Part shown: one piece after another, positions 34,709-50,721 of the stretch | Layout: every line of letters starts with the position of its first letter | How positions within the stretch are numbered: position 1 is the stretch's first letter | Origin: Camillea tinctor | Lineage: Eukaryota > Ascomycota > Sordariomycetes > Xylariales > Xylariaceae | Assembly (NCBI GenBank): GCA_022578605.1 | Contig: MU394051.1 | Coordinates: 1,661,664 to 1,725,663, forward strand | Length of the DNA stretch: 64,000 bases | Reading direction: 5' to 3' | The notes under the pieces: generated by a model | The model's input: only the letters and a program-made list of their open reading frames with translations | Databases searched by the model: none | Told to the model about the DNA's origin: nothing | Made by a program: the position numbers and the translations under genes

Positions 34709-37700
34709 ATTGCTGCGAATCAATGCAAGTATAAAAAGTAGGCGACTTGTATATACCGAATCTAATTGTCTGAGGGGTAAATGAAAAGTTCTGGTGTGTG
34801 TCTTCTGTAAAACCTACAAAGGAAGGTCATGATCTTATACTATCCCGGGGAGATGTCCCTACTCGGAACCCCGTGCGTATTCAGTGAAACAGTTAACGGT
34901 GGTGGGTCAATATTCGACAATGGGAATTTTTGAATCTGCAATAATTCTTGAACGATATAGAGTCGTACTTAGCTATGATGTAACGAGTGACAGCCAAGGG
35001 CCAAGCCACACGTCTCTTGACGCCGTCATACGCAGATGCAACTGATTTCATATCACAAGGATGCCTAATATGTCGATATCGACTATCCGGGGTAGTACTA
35101 TGAAGAAAGATTTATAAATTCACCCAATAAGACCCATTGGAGGCTGACCGGTGTTGGACAATATGATCTCCCTGCGTCATGCAATCCCACAAATACAACC
35201 AGTTCTTTTATCAAACACTGTCTAGGTTAGTTACTTGTCGGTAATTTTTCACTTCCCCAAGGGGAATATGTTTCAATTGAGTATGATATATCTAAGTCAT
35301 ACGGCTGGCTACCTGTCCCTTACATAATAGAGATCATTTCAACCATATCCATCTTATCATCATCTTATAACGCAGACAACAGAGTTTTCTAAAACGAAGT
35401 TCGGGCGTAATGTTATTGAAGGTGCAGACTTGCAGTTGATAAACAAATATCGGCTATTCAAAAACGCTTGGCCCTATGTTGGTCGTATTTCTGGGCTACT
35501 GGGAAACTGGAGTAAAGCTCTTGGCTCATTCAAGCCTGAGGGGCTCAGTCCAACGCTATGCTATGTAGTTGGTACCAACAACGCCGCACAGCGACATAAT
35601 AGTTCCCCAGCTCGGTGGTTCCCATAAGAATTGTGCCGCAGTTACTAACAAATAATAGTGTGTTTAAAGTATCAAGACTATTTCCATATTCAAAATTAAA
35701 AAACCACAAAATAAAAGTTGTAAAAGAACTTTTTCACTTCTACTTTATTTATTTATACGGGAATTATTTATTAAAAATGATTGAGTTGTGTCGAAATATA
35801 AAGGTTAAAACATCGTGATTTTGCGTTATATGGTGACTTACACGGGGTTTAGGTAGTGCGGCACAACTCTTACCGGAACCGCCGGACTTGGGTGGCTTTC
35901 CCATGCAAACAACCTCCTGGAGATCGGATATAAAAACCTCACATACACAAAATCCGTATATCAGATCTTCTAGTTCCACATTTTGCGGTGGTATAAAGAT
36001 CTCCGCCGGAACTAAAGCTACTCTACGTAAGCACTAGAATATGTGATATTTGAAACGTATTATGATGGTGACGATTAGACATAAATCTGGAGAGGTGACA
36101 CAGCAAGGGTTCGATACGGTCACCACAGCGAACCCATTGGACGATTCATAAAGGAAAATACGAGATAGGATGGGATCGTAAAGGGCTATCCTCCTCTAAT
36201 TGGATTACTCAAGCACGCTTCGCTCTATTGGATAAGTATTATTTGACAACAATTACATTCAAAGTCAATTATATTGGCAGGCATGTGAGCTCTCAACTCA
36301 GTCTGTCTTATAGCCCCTCATCTATATATGTGGAAGCCTATGGCCAGAATATCACATATCGGGAGAATCATGTTGGTAGAGAGAGCCTTAGAAGGGTCGA
36401 GAATAGAGGAATAGCAATAAACCAGTGATTATTAGTCCAGATCACATCCTAAACTTCCTAGGCATCATCTTTTTAATACAAACCAAGGATATTGTTCCAC
36501 CTCCGCTAGACACAGTTGTTCGGCGTGGAGAATCAACCCGCCACCGCGGGTACCCCCTTACTCCTCTTGCCCAGTCATAATAATGCACCGAAACAAGTAT
36601 TGGAGTTATTGGTATGGTCGGCAGTTGTGTGGTCAAACCCGGTAGATTCGATTAAGTCCGATTTAGAACAAAATTTACTTACTGGCGTCATGATATCAAT
36701 ATCAGAATACCCATTTTCAGTAGCTACCTACCGTTCTTCACGTCAAAATTGACTTCTACGTGATAGAAATACACTGTGGTTTAAGGGATATTAAGGTACA
36801 TGTTTTCTCTTCCCCGTTTCCATTCAGTATGCCGTGATAAAAACGCAATTAATCAAAATTAACGACTCATTACTGGGTTTTTGTATCAAGATATTGATAC
36901 AAACGTCAAATCGGGAAGGATCAAAATATATAATCTATGGCAAAAGCGAACGCTAATTGCCCTTCGGCAATTAGCCCATATATAGTACGCGACATAATCT
37001 TAGTACATTACATTTGTAGTTGTCGAGACTCATATAGTTTCGTAGCACGTCGTGTATTAGCCTATAATTCTACGACAGCGCACTAATTTATTACTTTCTT
37101 CGAAGTCTGAGAGTGAGATATTCAACTTCTGATCCAAGATTGATCTAGAGTGAGGATAATTTTTCGTTGTGTTTAACGACACAGTCGAGGCCCTAAGTAC
37201 AATAGATTCCTCACTTGAAAGGTATTGGTCCGTAACGTTACGAGTTGAACCGAGATATAGGGCGTGAGCTCACATCGCTGATAACAAGAATAAAGATTCC
37301 AAAGATGACGCAATCTTCTTTTAGGTTTACCCGCCACTGGTTCTAGTATGATCATACACGGTGAGACAATATTGAATAAGTACATGTAGGTGCTTTACTG
37401 GCTTGGGTTTAGAGAGAGGTGCTCTAAGGCTCAAAAGTCTTAACGTAGAGGTTCGCCGTGTGAGGGCCTAAAATTGAAAAAAGAAAAAAAAAAGAAAACA
37501 AAAAGCACTGAAGTCTACTCAAAATGGTCCATGGCCGTCAGTCAAAAAGGGGAAAAAAGTGGTATTAATTAGATGTTAGGATTGAAACGGATATGTATTC
37601 CAGCCCTTACTGGCTCAACAGTGTTTCTCCGGCCTTCCTATTTAATCAACCACTGTCCTCAAAATCCGATAATAAGCTAGATTCCCGCTGTAGGCCTTCA

Positions 37701-38151
37701 TATTTCCTACATATCAAACCAAGGCCATTTTTGCAACTTCCTGGATCACATCTTCCTACGTCCATAATCACATGTTATGGCCTTCTTTCCCTTTGGTATC
37801 ATGTCGTATCTTTCACGAGATGTCTTATGGTGATTTATAATCTCCGCAAACATGATGTTGGCCATTGTTGTCATAGAAATCTGATTTCTCCACGTGTCCA
37901 TAATTCCTTCTGATGAAGAATTACTCTGTTCCTTTAGACAGATACTCAAATGTCTCCCGGATGCTGATGGTAATAAGAGCCCACGAAGGGCTCATGAGAG
38001 CGCTAACATGGAATATTTGACCATAGCTTGGAATTTGTTGATTCTTTTCTTTACAAAATCTTTTTTTATGTTGTCAAGACTTGGTTTGTTGTTGCTGTTG
38101 TCGTCGTCGTACATTCGGACTCAAATAGGGGTCCAGGCTTGTGGGGCTAAT
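34709..38151. other. AT-rich gene-poor stretch
   Basis: About 3.4 kb with stop codons in every frame and no protein resemblance. It resembles in size and composition the 2137-5631 stretch on the other side of the cluster. It contains short poly-A tracts near 37475-37505. I see no terminal repeats or transposon motif. Confidence 0.5.
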
Positions 38152-39063
38152 TCATCTGACCAACCCTCTACCAACGACCATGTTCTTGGGAGGAATAATA
38201 ACAGGCGCGGGCGGGTCATCATAGATGTCGGCATCTTCGATGAGAGATGCATCCTCCTGATTCCGAGAGCAAGTCCCTTTCAGTTTAGGGAATTCCTTCT
38301 CAATGAGGTCTCCAATGAGATCAAAATAGTCATCATTCTCCTCTGAGTACTCCGAGTCGCTGTCTCCTAGGGGAACACCAGAGTCGTCCCAATCATCCCA
38401 CTCGTCCTCAACATCAGTTGAATCAAAGTCCGAGTCATCATCAGAATCTGGTATGGATACTATGGAGCGGTTGGGCTTGTAGCTTCCACGATCGAGAAAG
38501 GTCGTCCACCCATCAACCATATAACTGAACCAAAGAGATGAGCAGCTTTTTGATTCCACCGACGATTTTAAATAGTCGTAGCTGAAATAAGCGTTGTTTT
38601 CCTCCAAATATGTGTCGTATACATATGAACAGTAACCGGCAGAGCTAGCCAAGGTGAGAGTCCGTGGCACGGCAAGGATACTCATGCCAGTCATGTAGGC
38701 TGCTTCAGTAGCCTCGTATAGGTGCATCCAGCTAACGAGATAGTCGTGACAGGGTCTCTTGTAGCGGCCCACTCGAGGCAATGGTCTCTCAGTGATGTTG
38801 TTAGAGGAACGCTCAGGATCACAATGGCAGATTTGATGAAAGTTGCAACGTCGGCGGTCACAGAACGGACCGGCAATCTGAAGAGCCCGGTTTCCACAGA
38901 GAATATAGACTCCTTCATCGGGGAGGCTATAGTGAATGGGGCATGTAGGTCCTGAGATGATGTCGTTCTGGAGTTGATAGTTGGCTACATGGGTGACAGC
39001 CACAGCGGTAGCAGTATGTGGAGGAGCTGTCTTGCAGCCAAAAAAGCCACGATGAAACGACAT
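38152..39063 (-). CDS. Hypothetical acidic protein (303 aa)
   Basis: Single open frame from the ATG at 39063. The frame itself extends upstream to a GTG at 39198, but the ATG is preferred. I do not recognise a family. The first half has Cys/His pairs (GPTCPIHY, GPFCDRRRC, FHQICHCD) that could bind metal. The middle holds several aromatic residues. The C-terminal third is strongly acidic (DSDDDSDFDSTDVEDEWDDW and following Asp/Glu/Ser) and ends VIIPPKNMVVGRGLVR. No signal peptide or membrane helix is seen. The acidic tail suggests a nuclear or chaperone-like protein, but this is a guess. It sits at the border between accessory DNA and the housekeeping block. Confidence 0.55.
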   Translation of the reverse strand: MSFHRGFFGCKTAPPHTATAVAVTHVANYQLQNDIISGPTCPIHYSLPDEGVYILCGNRALQIAGPFCDRRRCNFHQICHCDPERSSNNITERPLPRVGRYKRPCHDYLVSWMHLYEATEAAYMTGMSILAVPRTLTLASSAGYCSYVYDTYLEENNAYFSYDYLKSSVESKSCSSLWFSYMVDGWTTFLDRGSYKPNRSIVSIPDSDDDSDFDSTDVEDEWDDWDDSGVPLGDSDSEYSEENDDYFDLIGDLIEKEFPKLKGTCSRNQEDASLIEDADIYDDPPAPVIIPPKNMVVGRGLVR

Positions 39064-40479
39064 GACGACAGAAAGGCCAGAGCCCGAGTAAGTAGGTAGA
39101 GAATAGGTGAAGTAGTTGTGGTCTCGAATGCCAATTGAGAGTCCGAGAAAGGATTGGTAAAGGAGGAAGAGTTCTTGAAAGGAAGCAGGAATTGTCACTC
39201 AAGAAGTAGCTCTGGGGTGAGAGATGAATGATGTTGAATGTAGGAAGAAGCCAATGCCTAGAGAGTGCAGAGAGAGAGAGAAATTTATATTGCTTCTTCG
39301 AGAATAAAAAGGAGATCACCAGGGACAACACTTTCAAGTAAGTTTGCTTTGAATTCTACAACCTAGCTACTCAGCTACACGGGTAATTACATTCGATACT
39401 TTACAAGCTTCCATTCAAGGTAGATTTTCGAACCATATGAGCTCCTATCGTATCAGATAGGGGCCGGGAGAACAAAGTTGAAAGTGGGAATGGAACAGGC
39501 AGCTTCAGAACAGGCCTGTGTCTCATATTTCCATAGGATAGGAGAAGATGCCCGTTCATCTGAAGGAGAGTCAACCTGTCCTTGTGAAGAGCCTATTGGA
39601 TAAGATGGATATATCCATACATGTTGGCTTGCATCTGTAACTTATGCCACCTACTCTCGCTAAGTATGAGTCTATAATAGTTCATATTTCGAGTATCTTA
39701 TCCAATATTTGAATACTACACCTGAGTTCTCTAAGGTGACCCGGAGAGTACGTGAAGAGAAGGGGTTTTTTTTTTCACAGGAAAATTTTAAGACTCCACC
39801 GTTTTCGTATCAACACTACAGAAGAACACAGGTAGGAGTAGATGTGAAGCTTCAGGCTTGATTCATATTAGTAGTATTAAGGGCATCCCATACCTAGGCG
39901 ATACATCTTAAGTTACGTGAACTACATAAGTCGGCTTCGGAGTAAACTATCTCTGGCTTCACGTTGTGTAGCTGCCGAATTTGCCTGGAGTGGAAGGGAG
40001 TGGCGCGAATGGTGACAGATATACTTCTTGGATATTCAGGGGACATATAGAAAGTGGCAAACGCTGATGTATTGGTCTGTTATAAGTTCATTATGTGAAG
40101 TCAGTAAGCTCGCAATGTATTCTTCGTCTGACTACTCAGGTTAGCTATCTCGTCTCTCCTGTCCGACCACATGCTAGATCTACATCGACCCCAAGCGAAG
40201 CAGCGTTGCATCTTTTCACTATCGTATTACAATCAAATCACATGCAGCTTTCGTCAGATCAAGTAGCATAGCTTAGTAGGTGGGAAGACAAGGGGAATAG
40301 GGAAAATTCATCATAGAAGGCCTATTGTTTGTGTATTCCCTAGCACGAAATACATGCTAGCTCGAACCGTCGTCAGATCAGAGAGCAAAACCCTTCCCAT
40401 ATGCATGCAGAGTGCTGAAAACGAGAACCCGTACCCCAGTCGCCGTATCCGCAACCAATTCTTTTTTGTTTCCCCCTTT
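39064..40479. other. Intergenic, no gene supported
   Basis: About 1.4 kb between two minus-strand genes. It probably contains the promoter of the acidic protein gene and the 3' UTR of RPL32. No recognisable coding segment. Confidence 0.45.
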
Positions 40480-41389
40480 TTATACCTCGGTGGTAACCTT
40501 CGCCTTCGGGTTGGTGACCTTGACGCCTAGCTGCTTCGCTCGTGCAATGATGTCGATTCTCTTTCTTGAGGAGACGTTGTGGGCGATCCTGTAAAAGCAA
40601 TTAGCTGGGTACGGCCCAAGCACGGTGAGACATAGCGACGTAACGTACTCTGCGGCGTAGGTTCTGTTGTGCATCAACAGCAGCTCAACATCCTTGGTGT
40701 TGTTGACGAGGAAGGCCTTGTGGCCGGAGGGCATCATGTGGCGGGTCTTCTTGTTGGAACCGAATCCGATCTATATTGTGTTGCGCATGTCGTATCAGCA
40801 TATGTTTTCCTCTTTACTTCCTCTCCTCCTCTTGAATCTGGGTCGAGAAGATGAACGAGAACGAGATCAACTCGGAGGTTGTACATACCGAGGGCATGGT
40901 CATGTTGCCACGGAACCGACGACGGACACGGTTGTCAATGCCCTTAGGCTTGCGCCAGCTGGAGGCAAGGCATTTGAACCGATCACTCTGGTGACGGTTG
41001 AAGCTCTTCGTTCCTGTAAAAATGAAGTTCGTTAATATTTGGTTCTTCGATCAATGGTAAGATCTTTCTTGTCTTTATTTTCCCTCTTTTCCTTTTTTTT
41101 TCTTATTTCCTTTTTCTCTTCCATCTACTTCTCATCCTGACCCCCTCGAACACCAGAAGTATCACCGCCTAGATCGATTGTTCATCTTCTCCGAGCAATT
41201 CTTTTTCTTTTTTCTTTTTTCTCTCTCTTTCTCTTTCTTTCCAATGAACATAGGTGGGATTCGTGGTGTTCGCGCGCATAGGTCGAGATAGAGGAATCAT
41301 TGTAGATGGATAAGGTGATTGTGTAGGTAGGTAGGTGTAAAAAACGTACGCTTCTTGACGATAGGGACGTGCTTCTTTGCGGCGACCAT
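40480..41389 (-). CDS. rpl32: 60S ribosomal protein L32 (eL32, 131 aa)
   Basis: The model is complement(join(40480..40588,40649..40770,40889..41013,41350..41389)), 396 nt, 131 aa, the usual eL32 length. The protein starts [16 protein letters not shown] and contains [35 protein letters not shown] and [19 protein letters not shown], all hallmark eL32 segments. It is a structural protein of the large cytosolic ribosomal subunit. Intron 1 is 336 nt, much longer than other introns here, and carries a long CT/GA-biased tract (about 41196-41242). Long first introns directly after a short first exon are common in fungal ribosomal protein genes. Confidence 0.97.
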
Positions 41390-42591
41390 CTTGGAAGAAA
41401 GAAATAATAAAAAAATGAGTTAGCCGTTGGAATCCTTCGTATATAAAATAAAATATCACGATCGCAATAGATAGGAATAGATACCACTTACCTTGACTGG
41501 CTTCTATTCTTGACCTGTTGGGTATGGTTAGTATACCGAGCCCTTCCGCGAAAATTCAGTAAGTTGGAGGGACCGAAAAGTTCCAATGGGGCTAATTTCG
41601 CACTTGAGGGCTTTGTTAGGGTTGGTGGAATGGATCAGATCACGTGAGTCGTCTCTTTCTTTCCTTTTTTTTTTTTTTTTTGGTCCTTCCTTTTTTTAAA
41701 CCTTCACATCATTCACTTATGCGGAATAAGAGTGGGGTACAAACTCACCCACAAGCTCGGAGCACATTACACTACATTCGAAGCTAGTGCACATAGGTAC
41801 GTACCTAAGTACCTATGTACCTTTATAACAAGCCACACATCCACCCCCACCTTCATGTGGCTCAGTCTTGCCTGGAGATATCAAGACTCAAGACCTTATC
41901 TGACCTCTAAGTATTGAACGATGCTGCTGCATTTTGACAATTAATCATGGTTGCATATTTATGCAAGTCACCTGAATCTATCTCATAAATACCCAGGTAT
42001 TCTCATGGCAAGTTGATTAAAGAATACACTCGACCCCTATCTCACATAGTCTATCTCTCGTACTTTAGTAACAAAAGACAACCGTACAAAATATCCTCTT
42101 CAGAACAGTAGGTACGCATATCTAAACGCAAGCTGGAAATCTCATAAAAACAAAGATGAGAGGGACACGGGGTTAGAATAGGTATTATCTCTTTTTGGGA
42201 ATGACCTATATACTCTAATTATCACCAAAAAGCCATACCAAGACGCAGATAGCTAGTGATTAGGGGATCTAAGGGGGCAATTTTTCGTTCAGGAGAAACT
42301 ATGACATCTGCTGCCCCTGCTACAAACCGTACTTTTTTTTCCCACGAAGTACTCTTCTTTTTTTCTCTTTCCCCTCCACCCTCTACATTCTAGAGTGGAT
42401 CATTCGTAACTTATGTAATATCCCTCCATGCCATCTATCGAAAAAGAAGAAAAAAGAACATAAACCGAGGGGGGTGTGTCCCTGTTCAGGGACGACAAGG
42501 ACGCCCTCCTAGAATGTCTATGAACTTGCGTAAGACCGTTATAAACCCTGACAAACAAACAAAGGTTCATATCTCGTAAAAGAAAAGATCA
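41390..42591. other. RPL32 promoter and DnaJ 3' region
   Basis: About 1.2 kb between two minus-strand genes. It has a poly-T run near 41665-41681, a GTACCTAAGTAC-type palindrome cluster near 41798-41822, and pyrimidine-rich tracts near 42332-42375. No gene seen. Confidence 0.5.
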
Positions 42592-44144
42592 TTACTGCTG
42601 TGCGCACTGCGGCTGTCCGCCAGCTTCGTCGTCATCGTCTTCCCACCCTTCTCCATATCGTGGATCACCTTGGTTGGCTCCCATCTGCATGAGAAAAAGC
42701 AGTTAGCATAATTACTCTCTCAGGCAGATACATATTTTAAAGATAAGAAGAAAAAAGGGGGGGCAAGGTGGAACCTACCTCATCAATGTCCGCGTCGTCG
42801 TCGTATTCTACCTCGTCAACCTCATCGGCCTTGATCTCGGGTTCAGGAGGTGGAAGAAGCTTCTGGAGCGACTCGTATGCAGCATCATCCTTGAGCCAGC
42901 CGTCCTCGGGGAACTCGACCTTAACCACAAGATAGAGGTCACCCTTCTCCTCTCCGCGCTTCAACGGCATTCCCTCGCCCTCCACCTTGAGCACTTGGCC
43001 CGGTCGTAGGATCTTGCCCCGCGGATGGTTTATGTGGATACCGCGGCCATCTAGGTGCTTCAAGACAACACGAGAGAAGCCGGAAAGTGCCTCAGCGAGC
43101 GTGACAGTCAGATCGGCCGAGAGGTCGTTGCCGATCCGGTTGAACACCTCATGCGGCTCTTCAACAAGGACGAAGACAAGGTCTCCAGGGGTTTGATCCG
43201 GATGCTGGTCGGCCTCGCCTTCCAGAACGATGCGCTCACCTTGGTACGAGCCACGGGGAATATAGAGCTCCAGAGGCTTGGTCTCCGACACGGTGCGTGA
43301 GCCCTTGCACTTCTTGCAGCGGTCCTTTTCCTTGAAATAGTTGCCGGATCCTTGACATCGATCGCAGATGGCAGACTCGCGAGTAACAAGGCCAGGTCCC
43401 ATCTGGCGAAAGGCTTCCACGACACCATTTCCCTTGCAGCGATCGCACTGTTGGGGCTTCACCTTCTCTTTACCTCCAGAGCCCTTGCAGCTGCTGCAGA
43501 CGACCTGCTTGTTAGCAGCGAACTTAACGGTTTTGCCCTTGTACAGGTCTTCGAGGGAGACGGTGTATTTAGACTCCTCATCAGGACCGCGTCGAGGTCT
43601 TCTAGGGCCTCCTCCGCCCATACCGCCCATCCCACCCATGCCGCCCATGCCGCCCATTCCCATGCCAAACATTTGCGAAAGGATGTCGTTGATATCGACC
43701 TCTTCACCCATACCACCTCTGCTGGGATCGAAGGCGGCCATGCCATGCTTGTCGTACATGGCGCGCTTATCCTCATCACGAAGGATCTCGTAAGCCTGGG
43801 TAACCGTCTTGAACTTGGCCTCGGATTCTACTCGCTGGTCCTCGGGGACCTTGTCGGGATGGTGTTGGAGGGCAAGCTAGGTGGCGCAGGCCAGCAAATT
43901 AGCCAACACGGAACAGGTAAAGTAACGGTCGTAAGCAGCTGGATGCGGGAGAAAACTCGCTCACCTTGCGGTAGGCCTTCTTTATATCATTTGCGCTAGC
44001 AGACTTGTCGACGCCGAGAAGCTCTAGAGTAAAGGGTCACATCAGAAAACTATGCGACTACACACGGAAGGCTCGGGAACAGTTGGATTACCCACCGTAT
44101 AAGTCAACGTCTTCGCCTCCGGCACCCGGTCCAGGAGATGCCAT
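42592..44144 (-). CDS. Type I DnaJ/Hsp40 co-chaperone, Ydj1/Mas5-like (432 aa)
   Basis: The model is complement(join(42592..42684,42779..43876,43965..44023,44096..44144)), 1299 nt, 432 aa. The J domain has ELLGVDKSAS and the HPD motif in LQHHPDKV, split by an intron just before LALQHH. A Gly/Met-rich linker (MGGMGG repeats) follows. Four CxxCxGxG-type zinc repeats come next (VVCSSCKGSG, CDRCKGNG, CDRCQGSG, CKKCKGS), then the C-terminal substrate-binding domain. The short last exon ends in CAQQ, a CaaX box like that of yeast Ydj1, so farnesylation and partial membrane attachment are expected. It stimulates Hsp70 ATPase and delivers clients. Its upstream region carries a long purine tract on the plus strand (about 44338-44408), i.e. 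a CT-rich promoter in gene orientation, typical of highly expressed fungal genes. Confidence 0.96.
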
Positions 44145-47692
<3,548 letters not shown>

Positions 47693-48072
47693 GGAGGGCT
47701 ACCTGTGGTTTCTCCACTCGTGCCTAGGTAAACTGTATGGCCAAAAAAAAGAACAAGGGAAATGAAAAGATGAAAGGGGTTTTTTTTTCGTGTGTACCAG
47801 TACCATATCCATGTTGGATGTCATGCCATGTCATTTCTCATAGACAGAGATTCTTGTACCATTATAGCCCCGAAGGGATGAAGTAAATAGAAAAAAAGTA
47901 TTCGTCACCACCCAAAACGCCATACCAATGCTTCATGTCACATAAATGATGCGTGTCTGCCTTCCTATCCCCATCTTCACCTAGCTCCAGGTGGAGGAAG
48001 GACCGTTTCTTGTTTTGACCGCCCTCCTCCCCCTCTCCCCTTTTTCATCCACCCTTATAGCCAATCCACTAT
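47693..48072. other. Spacer between convergent GluRS and CSN5
   Basis: 380 bp holding both 3' UTRs. Poly-A/poly-T short tracts are present; no gene. Confidence 0.5.
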
Positions 48073-49267
48073 CTACGTCGTTGTAGGGGCCTCTGGCGCC
48101 GCCGTCGCCGCCGCCGCCGAACCCAGGCCGTTGAATATCTTGGCCTTGACCTCTCCGGCCATGAGCCCCTGCTTCTCCTGCATGGTGACAGCCCGGCTAG
48201 TCTGGCATAGCTTCTCCATCTCAGCGTCCATCTTACCGGACTGGGCGAGGAGGGCGCTGGGGGCGCCAACAACGCCGCCACCGATGCCACTGCCAACGCC
48301 GCCACCGCCGCGGCTCATGCGCTGGACGGAGGTGGTGACGTCGCGGATCTTGGAGCCGAGATCGAGGATCTGCTTGTTGCCGAAGTCGCGGTTCGTCAGC
48401 AGGGGGCTCTGCGAGAGCGTCTGCACCCAGTACTTGTTCCACAGCAGCTCGAGCAGGCTCGAGTCGAGCGTCGACTTGAAGTGCGAGACCTCGAGCGCGT
48501 AGTACTTGCTCGCGTGGGCGCCGAAGTCCTCGGCCTTGGCCAGCGGCACGGCCTGACCTCCCGAAGCACCGCCGCTACCACTATAACTACTGCTAGTCCC
48601 GGCGGAGGCAGTCTTAGGGGCCTCGTAGCCTTCGGGGTAGGTGCGGAACGCGCCGATCTCGACGCGGCCGGCGCTGATGGTGCGGTCGGGGTCGATGACG
48701 ACGGCGACGAAGGGGTCGTTGAACTTCTGCTGCATCATCTCGGTGCCGACGTCGATGCCGCTGAGCCAGCAGCCGTAGCCGGGGTGGCTGTGGTACCAGC
48801 CGACGGCGTTCTCCTGGCGGCTGCCCTGGTCGCGCGAGAGCTGCAGGTACTGGATCATGTACTCGTTGGCGTCGTCCTGGGCGTTGACGCGGGTCTCGGT
48901 GCCCTCGACGGGAAGGCCAAAGGCATCCGTCACCACGATGGTGTCCCCGTCCGTGTACCCCTGCATCAGGCCCATGACCTCGATAGAACCCCCCGACCGC
49001 GCGTGCATCACCATCTTGATCAGGGCCACGGCGCTGATGCGCACGTGCTTGAAGTGGCGCGGGTCGCTCTTCCACGGCCGGTCCTCGTTGGCCTGGTTCT
49101 GCCGCTCGGTCGAGTAGTTGTAGAGGGCATCGCGGGTGGGATCGACCAGCTTAACGTCGTTATCCAGCTCTGTAGGGTAAAGGTAAGTTATATAACATGG
49201 TCAGCGGGTGGAGGGAACAGAAATTTAATCAAGAAATCTTACCCCATGATTTCATTGCTACCTCCAT
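48073..49267 (-). CDS. csn5: COP9 signalosome subunit 5, JAMM deneddylase (373 aa)
   Basis: The model is complement(join(48073..49169,49243..49267)), 1122 nt, 373 aa. The first exon encodes only [11 protein letters not shown]+ domain: Glu in [12 protein letters not shown], and the JAMM zinc site [14 protein letters not shown] (HxHx7Sx2D) in GWYHSHPG. The [18 protein letters not shown] and FRTYPEGY segments are diagnostic of CSN5. The protein removes Nedd8 from cullins as part of the COP9 signalosome, which in filamentous fungi controls development and secondary metabolism. Fungal insertions of Ser/Gly ([13 protein letters not shown]) and a Gly-rich stretch interrupt the C-terminal half. The very GC-rich sequence produces long antisense frames that are not genes. 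Confidence 0.96.
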
Positions 49268-49673
49268 CTTGACTTTGTATGAGTTTGGCAGGAATAGGAA
49301 ATCATTAAAAGAAAAAAAGGAAAAAGGAGTTTATGGTATGTGTAGTTTGTAAGTTGTAAGTTGTAAATTGTAGGCAGGTAAGAGAGAAAGAGAGGTTACG
49401 ACAATCGGCCATGTGGGGTAGGTAAGGTGCTGATAGATAGCTATCTAGATTAAGCTCTTTATTGCATAGCCCCACTAGAGGAATAGTGTGGAGGAGTAGT
49501 GGGATGTGTGACCTTATCGATAAGTAATCAAATTTGGGGATCTCCAATTCTCGATTGATGCGCATCATTTCATTCATTTTATTCGTTCATTCGGTCATTC
49601 GTTCATTGACACACATTTATACTCACCAATTCGCAGTTCGCTTCGTTAGGATGCGTGCAGCGATTGCGACAAC
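49268..49673. promoter_or_regulatory. Divergent promoter CSN5 / mitochondrial S10
   Basis: About 400 bp between the outward starts at 49267 and 49674. A run of ATTCGTTCATTC-type short repeats lies at about 49567-49608. Confidence 0.5.
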
Positions 49674-50721
49674 ATGACCAGAGCGAACGTGATACGGCCC
49701 ATGCGGCAGGCCTTGTCGAGGCCGCTACTAGTAAGTTCAGAAATCAATTCCCAGTTCCGCATGGTCAGGTAGCCGTACCGCTTACAGCCAGTTGAAAGAT
49801 ACAGCAACCCCGAAATACCCTCGCCAGGTTTGCCATCACACGCCCCGAGTCGACACTGTAAGTCGCCTTGCACAGACATTATATAGCCTTCCCATATAAG
49901 TTACGAGCAGTTCTTCACTTACACAAGTGTATACATAAATATTCAGAGCCGACAAGGGTAGTGCTCCTGGCGAGGAGAAGACGAAGCCTTTGATAGTGTA
50001 TGTATCCGAATCCTCTACCTGCCAACCTAGGTAGACACTCGTTGTAGAAGAGGAGGAGCGCTCATAGGATCATAGGAACGAGCCGGATCCCACCGACCAT
50101 GGTTTTCTCCGACTTCCCCGAGCTGTCCAAGCCGTCTACCTCCAGCCGCTCCGTCGTGAGGCCGAATATGGAGTACCGTCCTGCGACTTACAGTTGCGGT
50201 CGTTCAGCATTCCTAACCTCGAGGTCTTCTGCGACTTCGCACTACGAGCAGCCTACTACCTAGGCCTCCCCGCTTTCGGGCCGGTACCCCTACCTAAGAT
50301 TACCGAGCGGTGGACGGTGCCAAGGTCACATTTCATTTTCAAGAAGTCACAGGAGAACTTCGAGAGGATCACCCGAAGAAGGCTCATCCAGATCAGGGAC
50401 GGACATCCGGAGACGGTGCAGATCTGGCTTGCATACCTACAAAAGCACGCCTACTACGGTATCGGTATGAAGGCGAATGTGTGGCAGTATAGTAAAATCG
50501 GTAAGTGGTTGTACACTTGAGGATCCGATTCGCTCGTATGACCCTCTGGGAGACTAACGCACGCCCGTCTAGATACGGGGAAGCAAATGGACGACGAAAT
50601 TGGCTCAATGAAGAAGATTGTGGAGGAGAAGTTAAACCTGCTTGGTCGGTCCAAGGCGGCAGGCAGTGTAGAAAAGCTACAGGAAGTCCTAGCGAGTGAG
50701 AGATTCAGACAAACCCCATAA
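49674..50721 (+). CDS. Mitochondrial ribosomal protein uS10m (about 239 aa)
   Basis: The best model is join(49674..49730,49788..49827,49949..49997,50076..50500,50573..50721), 720 nt, 239 aa. The last two exons are certain. They carry RLPRAVQAVYLQPLRREAEY, the S10 core FALRAAYYLGLPAFGPVPLP, SHFIFKKSQENFERITRR and the C-terminal tail ending FRQTP. The first exon encodes MTRANVIRPMRQALSRPLL, an amphipathic Arg-rich presequence, with a GTAAGT donor right after it. The two small exons between are inferred because they alone connect the frame. The frame of the core exon meets a TAG at 50065 with no ATG between, so upstream exons must exist. It is a structural protein of the small mitoribosomal subunit. 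Confidence 0.85.

Noticed and set aside
43352..43999. 215-codon frame on the plus strand
   Set aside because: Antisense of the DnaJ gene; repetitive His/Ala composition comes from the Gly/Met-rich linker.
48481..49272. 263-codon frame on the plus strand
   Set aside because: Antisense of GC-rich CSN5, which has an intact JAMM motif and correct splice sites.
49646..49879. 77-codon frame with ATG on the minus strand
   Set aside because: Overlaps the first exons of the mitochondrial S10 gene on the other strand and has no recognisable feature.
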